DNA from: Nitrospira sp.
Lineage (GTDB): Bacteria; Nitrospirota; Nitrospiria; Nitrospirales; Nitrospiraceae
Direction: 5' to 3'
NCBI GenBank assembly: GCA_024998685.1
Contig: JACOEH010000002.1
Span: 62,001 to 126,000 of the forward strand
Length of the DNA stretch: 64,000 nt
Notes under the pieces: generated by a model
Seen by the model: only the letters and a program-made list of their open reading frames with translations
Told to the model about the DNA's origin: nothing
The model's database searches: none
Shown here: positions 10,177 to 18,856 of the stretch, piece after piece
How the letters are laid out: each line of letters begins with the position of its first letter
Position numbering within the stretch: position 1 is the stretch's first letter
Made by a program: the position numbers and the translations under genes

Positions 10177-10329
10177 CATCGTTCGAATGTCCCACAGATG
10201 AACACCGACATGCGCTCACACGAAGTGTTATCAAGTGACTGAGCAGCTCAGACGTTCATTTTTAACTCGTCACTCGTCGTCGAGCGTATCTCAGTGGGCA
10301 TCTGTGGATCTAACCAGAGGAGACCATAG

Positions 10330-12447
10330 ATGGTACACGTCGTAGAAGTCGACATTGCGGGTCGAACACTCCGCCTCGAAACCGGTCGTGTCGCAAAGCA
10401 AGCTGATGGATCAATTTGGGCCTCGTATGGTGACACAGTCGTCTTGGCGACGGCCGTGGCGGCGCAAACCGCTAAGCCTGGTATCGATTTCCTTCCATTG
10501 ACCGTCGACTACCAAGAAAAGGCCTACGCGGCCGGAAAAATCCCTGGAGGGTACTTCAAGCGGGAAGGTCGTCCGGCTGAAAAGGAAGTCCTGACAAGCC
10601 GCCTGATTGACCGTCCGATCCGCCCGTTGTTTCCCGAAGGCTACTATTACGAAACGCAGGTCATTGCCTCAGTCCTCTCGGCAGATAAGACCGGTTCTTC
10701 CGACGTCATTGGAATCACGGCGGCATCAGCCGCTCTCGCTGTGTCGAACATTCCTTTCAACGGCCCCGTTGCCGGGGTGAGGATCGGTCGGCTCAACGGC
10801 CAGCTCATTGTCAATCCTGACCTCGACACAATGGAACAGAGCGAACTGCATCTGGTAGTTGCAGGTACAGCGGACGCGGTGATGATGGTGGAGGCAGGCG
10901 CCGATGAATTATCCGAGCAGACGATGCTCGAAGCGCTGGAATTGGCTCACGCTGAGATTAAGAAAATTGTCCAGAAGATCGATGAATTGGCCAAGAAGGT
11001 CGGCCGGGTGAAGCGGGAAGTTATTGAGGAGTCGATCGACTCCGTGTTGCAAGCCGAGATCAAGATGGTGGTTGCACAACCGATTCGTGATGCCATCATG
11101 ATTGCCAACAAGACCGCCCGACAGGAGCGGTTGGACCACATTCTGGCCGATGCTATTGAAAGGCTGAAGAAGCCGGATGATCCCTCACGCGAACGGCACG
11201 TTAAGATCGTGTTCCATCAATTGGAATACACGGAAGTCCGGAAGATGATTTTAGAGAACCGATCTCGCGCCGACGGGCGCGGTCCGGCCGATATTCGGCC
11301 GATCACCTGCGAGGTCGGTGCCTTGCCGCGTGCACACGGGTCCGCCATCTTTACCCGAGGCGAAACGCAAAGCTTGGCGGTGGTGACGCTCGGGACGACC
11401 GACGATGAGCAGCGCATTGACGCGTTGGAAGGCGAGTACACCCGGACATTCATGCTGCATTACAACTTCCCGCCCTTCAGTGTCGGTGAGGCGAGACCGC
11501 TCCGTTCACCGGGAAGGCGAGAGGTGGGGCACGGAGCCTTGGCTGAACGGGCGTTGAAGCCCGTCATTCCGACTAAAGACGTCTTCCCATACACCTTGCG
11601 GATTGTGTCTGAGATTCTGGAATCAAACGGGTCTTCCTCGATGGCGACCGTATGCGGTGGAACGCTGGCCATGATGGACGCCGGAGTACCTATCAAAGAG
11701 CCGGTCGCCGGCATCGCAATGGGGTTGATCAAAGAAGGGGACGACGTCATTATCTTGTCGGACATCCTTGGTCTTGAAGACCATTTGGGCGATATGGACT
11801 TCAAGGTGTGCGGGACCAAGAACGGTATTACTGCGCTTCAAATGGACATCAAGATCGGCGGCATTACCACGGCGTTGATGCAGCAAGCCTTGGAGCAGGC
11901 CCGGTTGGGACGCCTCCACATTCTCGACCGCATGTCCAAGGGACTTGCGGTACCCCGCGCCGACTTGTCGCCCTTTGCGCCTCGCATCTACACGATGAAA
12001 GTCAAACAAGATAAGATTCGAGATATCATCGGTCAGGGCGGTAAGACGATCCGTGGGATTCAGTCCGACTGCGGAGTGAAGATCAGTGTTGAAGATACCG
12101 GTCTTGTGACTATCGCTTCTGCGGATGGTGAGTCATTACAAAAAGCCAAGGAGATCATCAACCGCTTGACTGAGGAAGTCGAAGTCGGGAAGGTCTACAT
12201 GGGAACAGTGAGGAAGATTATGGACTTCGGCGCATTTGTGGAGGTGTTGCCGGGTACGGATGGATTAGTTCATATCTCACAGTTGGCGCATCACCGTGTG
12301 AAAGCCGTGTCCGACGAGGTGGCTGAAGGCGATCAAATCCTTGTGAAAGTGCTGGAGATCGACAAACAAGGCAAGATCAGGCTCAGTCGAAAAGAGACCA
12401 TCCCTGCGCCGGCAAGAAACGGCGCAAGCGATTCAACGGGCGGGTAA
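10330..12447 (+). CDS. pnp: Polyribonucleotide nucleotidyltransferase (PNPase)
   Basis: A 705-residue phosphorolytic 3'-5' exoribonuclease of normal length. Two RNase PH domains (about 1-215 and 310-540; FFRREGRPAEKE-like block as YFKREGRPAEKE, and EYTRTFMLHYNFPPFSVGEARP), a helical linker, a KH domain with IIGQGGKTIR and an S1 domain (VGKVYMGTVRKIMDFGAFVEVLPGTDGLVHISQ). RBS GAGGAG lies upstream. It follows rpsO as in many bacteria. Confidence 0.97.
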   Translation: MVHVVEVDIAGRTLRLETGRVAKQADGSIWASYGDTVVLATAVAAQTAKPGIDFLPLTVDYQEKAYAAGKIPGGYFKREGRPAEKEVLTSRLIDRPIRPLFPEGYYYETQVIASVLSADKTGSSDVIGITAASAALAVSNIPFNGPVAGVRIGRLNGQLIVNPDLDTMEQSELHLVVAGTADAVMMVEAGADELSEQTMLEALELAHAEIKKIVQKIDELAKKVGRVKREVIEESIDSVLQAEIKMVVAQPIRDAIMIANKTARQERLDHILADAIERLKKPDDPSRERHVKIVFHQLEYTEVRKMILENRSRADGRGPADIRPITCEVGALPRAHGSAIFTRGETQSLAVVTLGTTDDEQRIDALEGEYTRTFMLHYNFPPFSVGEARPLRSPGRREVGHGALAERALKPVIPTKDVFPYTLRIVSEILESNGSSSMATVCGGTLAMMDAGVPIKEPVAGIAMGLIKEGDDVIILSDILGLEDHLGDMDFKVCGTKNGITALQMDIKIGGITTALMQQALEQARLGRLHILDRMSKGLAVPRADLSPFAPRIYTMKVKQDKIRDIIGQGGKTIRGIQSDCGVKISVEDTGLVTIASADGESLQKAKEIINRLTEEVEVGKVYMGTVRKIMDFGAFVEVLPGTDGLVHISQLAHHRVKAVSDEVAEGDQILVKVLEIDKQGKIRLSRKETIPAPARNGASDSTGG

Positions 12448-12450
12448 CAC

Positions 12451-13716
12451 TTGTACCGCAAGCTCATTCTCGATAACGGAATCCGCCTGGTCACGGAACA
12501 GATTCCGACCCTTAAATCTGTGACGGTCGGCATCTGGGTCAACGCGGGTTCTCGCGATGAAAGTCCCGCAGAGGCGGGATATTCGCACTTCATTGAACAC
12601 ATGTTCTTCAAGGGGACGAGTACTCGTTCGGCGACGGATATTTCCCGTGAAATCGACGCGTTGGGGGGCGAAATGAATGCCTTCACGACACGCGAAGCAA
12701 CGACGTTCTATGTCAAGGTTTTGGATCAGCACTTGCCCAAGGCATTGGATTTGCTTTCTGATTTGTTTCTTCGTTCGCGTTTTGGCCGAAAAGAAATTGA
12801 GAAAGAGAAACAGGTGGTGCTCGAGGAAATTCGTATGGTCCAGGATGACCCCGAAGATCTGGTTCAGGATCTTCATACCAAGTTGGTCATGGGGCGACAT
12901 CCCTTGAGTCGGCCGATCTTGGGGCGAGAATCAACCATCGTCGGGATCAGCCGGCGGAATCTCCTTGAGTATATCGACACCCATTACTGTCCGGAAGAGA
13001 TCGTGGTGGCGATTGCAGGGAATTTCGATCAACGTCAGCTTGAAAAAACAATGACTCGCATCTTTGGCGGGTATCGCACATCCTCAAGCAACATTTCTCG
13101 CAAACGTTGGCCTCCTGAGTTGCAGGGGGGCACGATGATAAAACAGAAACCGTTGGAACAGGTCCATCTCTGTGTAGGGTTCGAGGGGATTGCAGCCGGG
13201 CATAAGGACCGCTACGCGGTCTACGCGTTGAACAGTGTGCTAGGCGGCAGTGTCAGCTCGCGGCTATTCCAGGAGATCCGAGAAAAGCGAGGTTTGTCCT
13301 ATTCAATCTACTCGTTTTTGTCCGGCTATTCAGACAGCGGCACCATTACGGTATACGTCGGGATACGAGCACGAGAGGTTGAGCGGGTTCTAGATTTGGT
13401 CTACCGTGAAATTCGAAAACTGACCAGGCATGGTATTGATGGCCACGAACTGAAACGCACGCAGGATCAAATGAAGGGTAGTCTCATGCTGAGTTTGGAG
13501 AGTTCACATAGTCGGATGAACAAACTTGCCAAAGATGAACTGATTGCCGGAACCCATACGACCCTGGATGATTTGATTAAAGAGATCGATGGTGTCACCG
13601 AGCAGCAAGTCTTTCAGATCGCACAAAATTTGTTGATCGGCGACAGAATCGCACTGACCGGATTAGGTCCTCTTTCTTCACGTCAAGTTGAGAATTTGGG
13701 AGCAAAATTTTCCTAA
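12451..13716 (+). CDS. M16 family zinc metallopeptidase
   Basis: A 421-residue pitrilysin-type peptidase. The inverted zinc motif is H46-F-I-E49-H50, with the distal Glu in the KQVVLEEIRM segment. The C-terminal inactive domain contains SVLGGSVSSRLFQEIREKRGLSYSIYSF, the R/Y motif of the family. The layout (YRKLILDNGIRLVTEQ...) is that of the processing-peptidase-like proteins often placed after pnp. The start is a TTG 3 bases after the pnp stop, so translation is probably coupled. Confidence 0.9.
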   Translation: MYRKLILDNGIRLVTEQIPTLKSVTVGIWVNAGSRDESPAEAGYSHFIEHMFFKGTSTRSATDISREIDALGGEMNAFTTREATTFYVKVLDQHLPKALDLLSDLFLRSRFGRKEIEKEKQVVLEEIRMVQDDPEDLVQDLHTKLVMGRHPLSRPILGRESTIVGISRRNLLEYIDTHYCPEEIVVAIAGNFDQRQLEKTMTRIFGGYRTSSSNISRKRWPPELQGGTMIKQKPLEQVHLCVGFEGIAAGHKDRYAVYALNSVLGGSVSSRLFQEIREKRGLSYSIYSFLSGYSDSGTITVYVGIRAREVERVLDLVYREIRKLTRHGIDGHELKRTQDQMKGSLMLSLESSHSRMNKLAKDELIAGTHTTLDDLIKEIDGVTEQQVFQIAQNLLIGDRIALTGLGPLSSRQVENLGAKFS

Positions 13717-14018
13717 CCGTCCTTGCACATGAAGATCTATTTATTAAAATCCCGCAACAGATTGTTATCCATTGACATTTCGTCTCAGGTTTCTCTAGAT
13801 TCGAATCCATCAAACATTTCCTTGACAGGACCATAGCAGTTTCAGTACCGTTCCTGTACAAGCCGGGGAGTTTCCCGTCGTTCTTTTGATGCGCAAGCTA
13901 TTGAAGCATGAATGAAGAACGAAAGTTTTCCAAGAGTTTGATTTAGCGATATCCAGCTATTGGGACGAATAACGCCTCATCGGACTATCGGGCTCAATTT
14001 GACGAAGGAGGGATACGT
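13717..14018. other. Intergenic region, possible promoter of the exported-protein genes
   Basis: About 300 bases without a gene. Two TTGACA boxes occur (13772-13777 and 13822-13827) but no convincing -10 box follows at the right spacing. A GAAGGAGGG ribosome-binding site precedes the next gene. Confidence 0.35.
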
Positions 14019-14534
14019 ATGAAGAAGGTTGTCGTTCTAGCTGCCGTAGCGGTGTTTTCGGGGTTCGGCTTGCTAGCGGCCGGGGTCTCCTCAGCTGCCG
14101 ACCTAGAAAAATTAGGCCTTGCTGATGCCGTCGTCGGGGGAAAGCCGATGAAGTCTGAAGCCGCAGCCAAGACGCTGCAAGGCCGTGTTTGGTCGCAGTG
14201 GGCGGATAACCCGGATGGGGAACTCTTGTTCGGCGTTCAATATTGGAATTCCGGAGAGCCGGGATCCGGCACACCTATGGGCCGATCATCGACGACATTT
14301 GACGTGAAGCCGCCTGATCCGTTGTTCAGCTGTTGTGCCTGGGGTTTTACCGGCGGCAGTGAGAAAAATTCGACCTATTCAGGCTGGTACCAAGCGGCCA
14401 CGACGGTTCGTCTTGCCGTCAAAGATAAGTCCCTGATGGATCAAATCATCAAGGCCTCTCAAGAATTAGTGGCCATGGAGATCACGCTGGACGGCAGAAC
14501 CATCACCGGCTTCAAAGTGATCAAGGCGGACTAA
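14019..14534 (+). CDS. Exported protein of unknown function
   Basis: A 171-residue protein with a clear signal peptide (residues 1 to about 27, KKVVVLAAVAVFSGFGLLAAG, then SSAAD). The mature part is not recognised. It contains LQGRVWSQWADNPDGELLFGVQYWN and a C-C pair in LFSCCAWGF, and ends in a beta-rich segment. The LQGRV motif also occurs in the next gene, so the two may share a fold or role. Strong RBS GAAGGAGG. Probably periplasmic. Confidence 0.7.
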   Translation: MKKVVVLAAVAVFSGFGLLAAGVSSAADLEKLGLADAVVGGKPMKSEAAAKTLQGRVWSQWADNPDGELLFGVQYWNSGEPGSGTPMGRSSTTFDVKPPDPLFSCCAWGFTGGSEKNSTYSGWYQAATTVRLAVKDKSLMDQIIKASQELVAMEITLDGRTITGFKVIKAD

Positions 14535-14576
14535 CCACTCTCAAGGCGAAGGATGTTGTTGAAGGAGGACGTGATC

Positions 14577-15239
14577 ATGATGATGCAGAAGCGAGGTGCA
14601 ACCGTTCTGGCAGCCGTAGCGTTGATAGTCGGTATGGGTTCGACTGCCTCGGCCATTGAGTCATTTCAAGAGCGATTCGAATGGGGTGATTTGAGCAAAC
14701 CGACCACCCTACAGGGCCGGGTCATAGTCCTTGATCCCTACGATGAAGCGGTGTGGATCAACATTGCCGTCTTCGGTGGTAATGCCGAGAGCGGCTTGTA
14801 CTGGCAAAAGATTCATCCAGGTAAAAATGTGAAGTTTTATGCCGATAAGTCCGCCTGGCAAGAGCTGAAGAAGATGGGTCGATCCCATGCCGGACCCGCA
14901 GCCGCGAAGGATGTACCCCCCGGCAGCACGACGGACTTAATCGAATTCGTCGTCACGGAGACTGAGCAGAACCATCGGGTGATTTCATCAGTGAAGAAGA
15001 TTCCTGAGGTGTCTGGTGCAATGGGTAAGCCCTTGAGCATCTCCTCGCTACGTCTCAAAGATTGTGCCGGAAAAAGTGAATTCGACAAGGCTTGCGCAGC
15101 AGCCAAGCAAGATCTCAACACTTCGCCGGTTACTCCTGATGGGAGCGGTGTCGGTATGCAATACGATGTCATGCTTCCGGGTGGAAAACTCCTCGGTGGT
15201 TTAATTCCCTGGTCCGCACAATATAATCGAGCGCACTGA
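14577..15239 (+). CDS. Exported protein of unknown function
   Basis: A 220-residue protein with a signal peptide ending near STASA-IE. The mature part begins with SFQERFEWGDLSKPTTLQGRVIVLDPYDEAVWINIAVFGG-like text; the LQGRV segment recalls the neighbour at 14019. Two cysteines (KDCAGK...KACAAA) near residues 168 and 178 could form a disulfide. The start at 14577 is set by AAGGAGGA upstream and the signal peptide; an earlier in-frame ATG (14553) is less likely. Followed by a strong terminator. Confidence 0.7.
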   Translation: MMMQKRGATVLAAVALIVGMGSTASAIESFQERFEWGDLSKPTTLQGRVIVLDPYDEAVWINIAVFGGNAESGLYWQKIHPGKNVKFYADKSAWQELKKMGRSHAGPAAAKDVPPGSTTDLIEFVVTETEQNHRVISSVKKIPEVSGAMGKPLSISSLRLKDCAGKSEFDKACAAAKQDLNTSPVTPDGSGVGMQYDVMLPGGKLLGGLIPWSAQYNRAH

Positions 15240-15253
15240 TACTCTCGAACATA

Positions 15254-15293
15254 GAAACGGGCGGTATCCCTCGAGAGGGATACCGCCCGTTTC
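15254..15293. terminator. Bidirectional terminator between convergent genes
   Basis: A 19-bp perfect stem with a 2-base turn (15254-15272 with 15275-15293), flanked by T-rich sequence (TTTCATTTTT) on the right. It separates the rightward exported-protein pair from leftward mutS. Confidence 0.85.
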
Positions 15294-15318
15294 ATTTTTC
15301 GCCTCTGATCTATGAGAA

Positions 15319-17970
15319 TTATCGATCGGATGGATCGTTGTTGTCCGACTTCACCATGCGCTGCAACTCGGCCAGCCGATTCAATGCGTCAAGCGGGGTC
15401 ATCGAGAACAAGTCGATCTGCTTGACTTCTTCAATGACCGGATGGGGATAGGGAAGGGGCTCTGATGCCAGTGGGAGCTGTTCCTGAATCAAGTCGGAAC
15501 GAGTCTCCGGTTGTTCAAGTTGGGATAATACCGCTTGCGCTCGACTGATCACATCGACGGGAAGCCCTGCTAGTTTGGCCACGTGGATGCCATAACTCCG
15601 GTCGGCTTTACCCGCCACGATCTTTCTGAGAAACACAACGTCCCCCCCGGATTCCTGAACGGCCACGCGATAATTCTTGATTCCCGTCCGTTGTTGCTCC
15701 AGCTGTGTCATCTCATGGTAATGGGTGGCGAACAACGTGCGAGCGCCTAATCGTGCGCGGTCATGGATATGCTCTGCAATCGCCCAGGCGATGCTGAGGC
15801 CATCATAGGTGCTTGTGCCGCGACCAATTTCGTCCAACAGAATCAGGCTGCGGGGCGTCGCGTTTTGGAGAATGTTGGCCGTCTCGACCATTTCCACCAT
15901 GAACGTACTCTGCCCCCCCGCCAGATTATCCGACGCTCCCACTCTTGTGAAGATGCGATCGACCAATCCGATATGCGCTTCTGCGGCGGGAACGAAGCTG
16001 CCGATTTGAGCCATCAGCACGATCAGTGCGACCTGCCGAAGATACGTGCTTTTCCCCGCCATATTTGGTCCGGTAATGATCAGCAGCCGGTTCGTCTCCA
16101 GATCGAGGACTGTGTCGTTCGGGACGAACCCCGAATCGGTACAGAGTCCTTCGACCACGGGGTGGCGACCCTCCCGTATGGTAATGGCGCTTCCTTCTGT
16201 GACCGTGGGCTTGGTGTACCGGTGCAAAGCGGCCGTATCAGCCAGTGCGGCGACGACATCAATCAACGAAAGGACGGCCGCCATGGCCTCCAAACGATAA
16301 GCTTCTTTGGCCAATCGGGAGCGCAGCTGAAGAAAGATCTCTTGCTCACAGGCAAGCAATTTGGCCTCGGCTCCGGTGACACGTTCTTCCAGTTCCTTCA
16401 ATTCCGCGGTCATGAACCGTTCGGCATTGACGAGGGTTTGCTTGCGCACATAGTCGGCGGGGACACGAGCAAGATTGGCTTTGGTAATCTCGATATAGTA
16501 TCCAAAAACTTGATTGTAACGGATCTTCAATGAGTCAATGCCCGTACGCTCGCGCTCCTTTGTCTCGATTGCGGCGATCCAATTCTTTCCTTCCCGGCTG
16601 GTTTTACGCAATTCATCAATTGCCGGATCATACCCCTCTTTGAAGATGTTCCCATCACGAATGGAGAGCGGAGCATCAGGTCGGATTGCCCGCTCGATCA
16701 GATCGTACAGATCTTGACCGCTATCCCAGGAGGCCCGTGCATTGCAAAGCAGCTGACTCTGGAACGGTATCAGCTGCACAAGAACCTCCGGCAAAACCGC
16801 CAAAGACTGTTGAAGGGCCAGAAGCTCACGCGGGCCCGCCAAACCGAGTACAATGCGACTTCCGAGTCGCGCGATATCCTGGATTTCCCGCAAGGCCGTG
16901 CGTAATGCAACCCGCACCTGCATATGGTTCTTCAGTTCATCCACGGCATCCAGCCGCAATCGAATCTGGTCGTAGCTGAGTAATGGCCTCACCAACCACT
17001 GGCGAAGGAGTCGAGTTCCCATAGCCGTGGCGGTCCGATCCAGTACATGTAGAAGAGTCGTCGGTCCCGAACCCGGCGCCGTCTCGTTCGACCCGAACGG
17101 CTTGAGCAGTTCCAGATTACGGATCGTCGCTCCATCCAGATGCATGTACTCGTCATTGCGCCGGACTGTGAATCGGCGAACATGGTCCAGAGGAATCGTC
17201 GGTTGGGTCTCACGGAGGTACGACAAGGCCGCTCCCGCAGCGCAACAGGCAGCCGGGAAGTCGGCACAGCCTAGGACTTCCAAGGTGGGTACACGGAAGT
17301 GCTCGGTCAAGATGCGAACAGCCGATTGTCGGCTGAATGACGCCGGTGGTCGCTCACACAAGCGCGCTCCTGTCATGTGTTGGATCGACGTACAGGATTG
17401 GCGGACAAGATCTGCGGGAAAAAGAACTTCCCGAGGATCCAGCCGAGCGACTTCGTTCAACAGATCCGTGAATGCGTGAGGACCGTGAAACTCCATGCCC
17501 CAAAATTCACCTGTTGAAACCTCAAGGATCGCCAGGCCTATCGGTATTCCCTGGACCGCGCCTGAATGAACGGCGAGGGAGACCAAATAGCTCAGCTCAG
17601 AAGGAGCAAGGAATTCTGTGTCAACGAGTGTGCCGGGAGTATACAACCTGACGACTTCTCGCCGTACCAAACCCTTTGCCGACTTGGGATCCTCAACTTG
17701 CTCACACAAGGCGACAAGACGGCCGGCCTTCAATAACTTCGCGATATAGCCTGTCGCAGCATGATAGGGAACGCCACACAGTGGAACAGGATGGGCGCTG
17801 TTCTTGTCGCGAGAAGTCAGGGCGATCGATAACAGTCGAGAAGCGTCCTCTGCGTCCTCGTAGAACATCTCATAAAAATCTCCGACCCGAAAAAGCAGTA
17901 TGGCTTCAGGGTATCCCTGTTTGATGTCACGATACTGCCGCATGAGCGGACTCAGGGCCGAGTCATTCAT
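15319..17970 (-). CDS. mutS: DNA mismatch repair protein MutS
   Basis: An 883-residue mismatch-recognition ATPase. The N-terminal mismatch-binding block PLMRQYRDIKQGYPEAILLFRVGDFYEMFYEDA has the F-x-E motif (GDFYEMF). The ATPase has Walker A GPNMAGKSTYLRQ, Walker B LILLDEIGRGTSTYDG and the THYHEMTQLE loop. The C-terminal linker QLPLASEPLP...IDLFSMTPLDALNRLAELQRM is typical. The start at 17970 (MNDSALSPLM) follows GAGGGA on the minus strand; a longer frame reaches 18033. No mutL is nearby. Confidence 0.95.
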   Translation of the reverse strand: MNDSALSPLMRQYRDIKQGYPEAILLFRVGDFYEMFYEDAEDASRLLSIALTSRDKNSAHPVPLCGVPYHAATGYIAKLLKAGRLVALCEQVEDPKSAKGLVRREVVRLYTPGTLVDTEFLAPSELSYLVSLAVHSGAVQGIPIGLAILEVSTGEFWGMEFHGPHAFTDLLNEVARLDPREVLFPADLVRQSCTSIQHMTGARLCERPPASFSRQSAVRILTEHFRVPTLEVLGCADFPAACCAAGAALSYLRETQPTIPLDHVRRFTVRRNDEYMHLDGATIRNLELLKPFGSNETAPGSGPTTLLHVLDRTATAMGTRLLRQWLVRPLLSYDQIRLRLDAVDELKNHMQVRVALRTALREIQDIARLGSRIVLGLAGPRELLALQQSLAVLPEVLVQLIPFQSQLLCNARASWDSGQDLYDLIERAIRPDAPLSIRDGNIFKEGYDPAIDELRKTSREGKNWIAAIETKERERTGIDSLKIRYNQVFGYYIEITKANLARVPADYVRKQTLVNAERFMTAELKELEERVTGAEAKLLACEQEIFLQLRSRLAKEAYRLEAMAAVLSLIDVVAALADTAALHRYTKPTVTEGSAITIREGRHPVVEGLCTDSGFVPNDTVLDLETNRLLIITGPNMAGKSTYLRQVALIVLMAQIGSFVPAAEAHIGLVDRIFTRVGASDNLAGGQSTFMVEMVETANILQNATPRSLILLDEIGRGTSTYDGLSIAWAIAEHIHDRARLGARTLFATHYHEMTQLEQQRTGIKNYRVAVQESGGDVVFLRKIVAGKADRSYGIHVAKLAGLPVDVISRAQAVLSQLEQPETRSDLIQEQLPLASEPLPYPHPVIEEVKQIDLFSMTPLDALNRLAELQRMVKSDNNDPSDR

Positions 17971-18307
17971 CAACGAGGTCCCTCGAAGACTCCATTTGAG
18001 TGGAACCTTGGGTCCGTCCGGACATCTTCTCAAGCGATTGCCGAAGTCGCTCTAAGTTCACTTCGGCTTCCTGTAAGGCCTTCGTCTTTCGTCGGAGATC
18101 GATACGCCCGCGTACCCAGGGAGGAAACAGTAAGATAGCCGCAACAAAAAGGCCGATGACAAAACCGGCCATGACGGGTTTGTAAATGGGAGTTGAGGCC
18201 TCGAGCAATCCAAAGAAATAGCGGAGTGTGACTTCTTGCTCCTGGTTTTGAAGAAAGAAGGCCAGCGAAAGGAGCAAAAGAGTGCCGACCAGAATCAGTC
18301 GAGTCAT
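17963..18307 (-). CDS. LapA-domain (DUF1049) inner-membrane protein
   Basis: A 114-residue protein with two membrane segments (about 3-21 and 43-64) around QNQEQEVTLRYFFG, the LapA/DUF1049 signature, then a coiled coil (about 70-100). E. coli LapA/LapB act in lipopolysaccharide control; no LapB-like TPR gene is adjacent. It overlaps the tsaE end by 4 bases and the mutS start by 8 bases, so all three are cotranscribed. Confidence 0.8.
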   Translation of the reverse strand: MTRLILVGTLLLLSLAFFLQNQEQEVTLRYFFGLLEASTPIYKPVMAGFVIGLFVAAILLFPPWVRGRIDLRRKTKALQEAEVNLERLRQSLEKMSGRTQGSTQMESSRDLVDE

Positions 18308-18846
18308 CGCGGCGAAGTCTTTCTGGCGTCTCGAAGGCGTGGCCTGGCTGATTGAGGGACGGGACGAATCATTTTCCTGATACGAGCGAGAAGTAAACGG
18401 GAGCGTGGACCTCGAGCTTCCACACGGGCTCTTCTGGTCGTTCTAGTCCGATGGGCGATCTCCACTTCCAACCGGTCCTCCGGGAGCAACTGTGGAAACC
18501 GGTCTGCCCACTCAATGGCAACGACCGTCTCCTCCGTGAGATAATCCGCTAGTCCAATCGACTCGGTTTCTTCAAGTCTCTGCAACCGGTACCAATCGAT
18601 ATGCACGATCGGAAGCCGCCCCTGGTATTCATGGACAATCAGAAACGTCGGACTCGTAACGGAAGCAGCCGGTGCGTCCAGCCCGGCAACGATTCCACGG
18701 ACTAGCGCCGTCTTACCTGCGCCCAATTCACCGATCAAGGCCAGTACCTCCCCCCTATGAAGCAGGCGGCCGATGGTATACCCGAACAATTCTGTCTCGC
18801 CGGCAGATGAAAGGATGAGGTTCAGGGAGTGAATAGATGTAGCCAT
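18304..18846 (-). CDS. tsaE: tRNA threonylcarbamoyladenosine biosynthesis ATPase TsaE
   Basis: A 180-residue P-loop protein of the TsaBDE complex, needed for t6A37 in ANN-decoding tRNAs. Walker A GELGAGKTALVRG, then SPTFLIVHEYQGRLPIVHIDWYRL and VVAIEWADRF. The C-terminal 45 residues are Arg-rich and longer than in most family members. The start at 18846 is the one giving a normal N-terminus; an in-frame frame extends upstream into nnr. tsaE next to nnr is a common arrangement. Confidence 0.92.
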   Translation of the reverse strand: MATSIHSLNLILSSAGETELFGYTIGRLLHRGEVLALIGELGAGKTALVRGIVAGLDAPAASVTSPTFLIVHEYQGRLPIVHIDWYRLQRLEETESIGLADYLTEETVVAIEWADRFPQLLPEDRLEVEIAHRTRTTRRARVEARGPRSRLLLARIRKMIRPVPQSARPRLRDARKTSPR

Positions 18847-18856
18847 GGGAACGTCG

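Noticed and set aside
9969-10242. Several small frames in the rpsO-pnp spacer
   Set aside because: All lie inside or across the inverted-repeat element; none resembles a protein.
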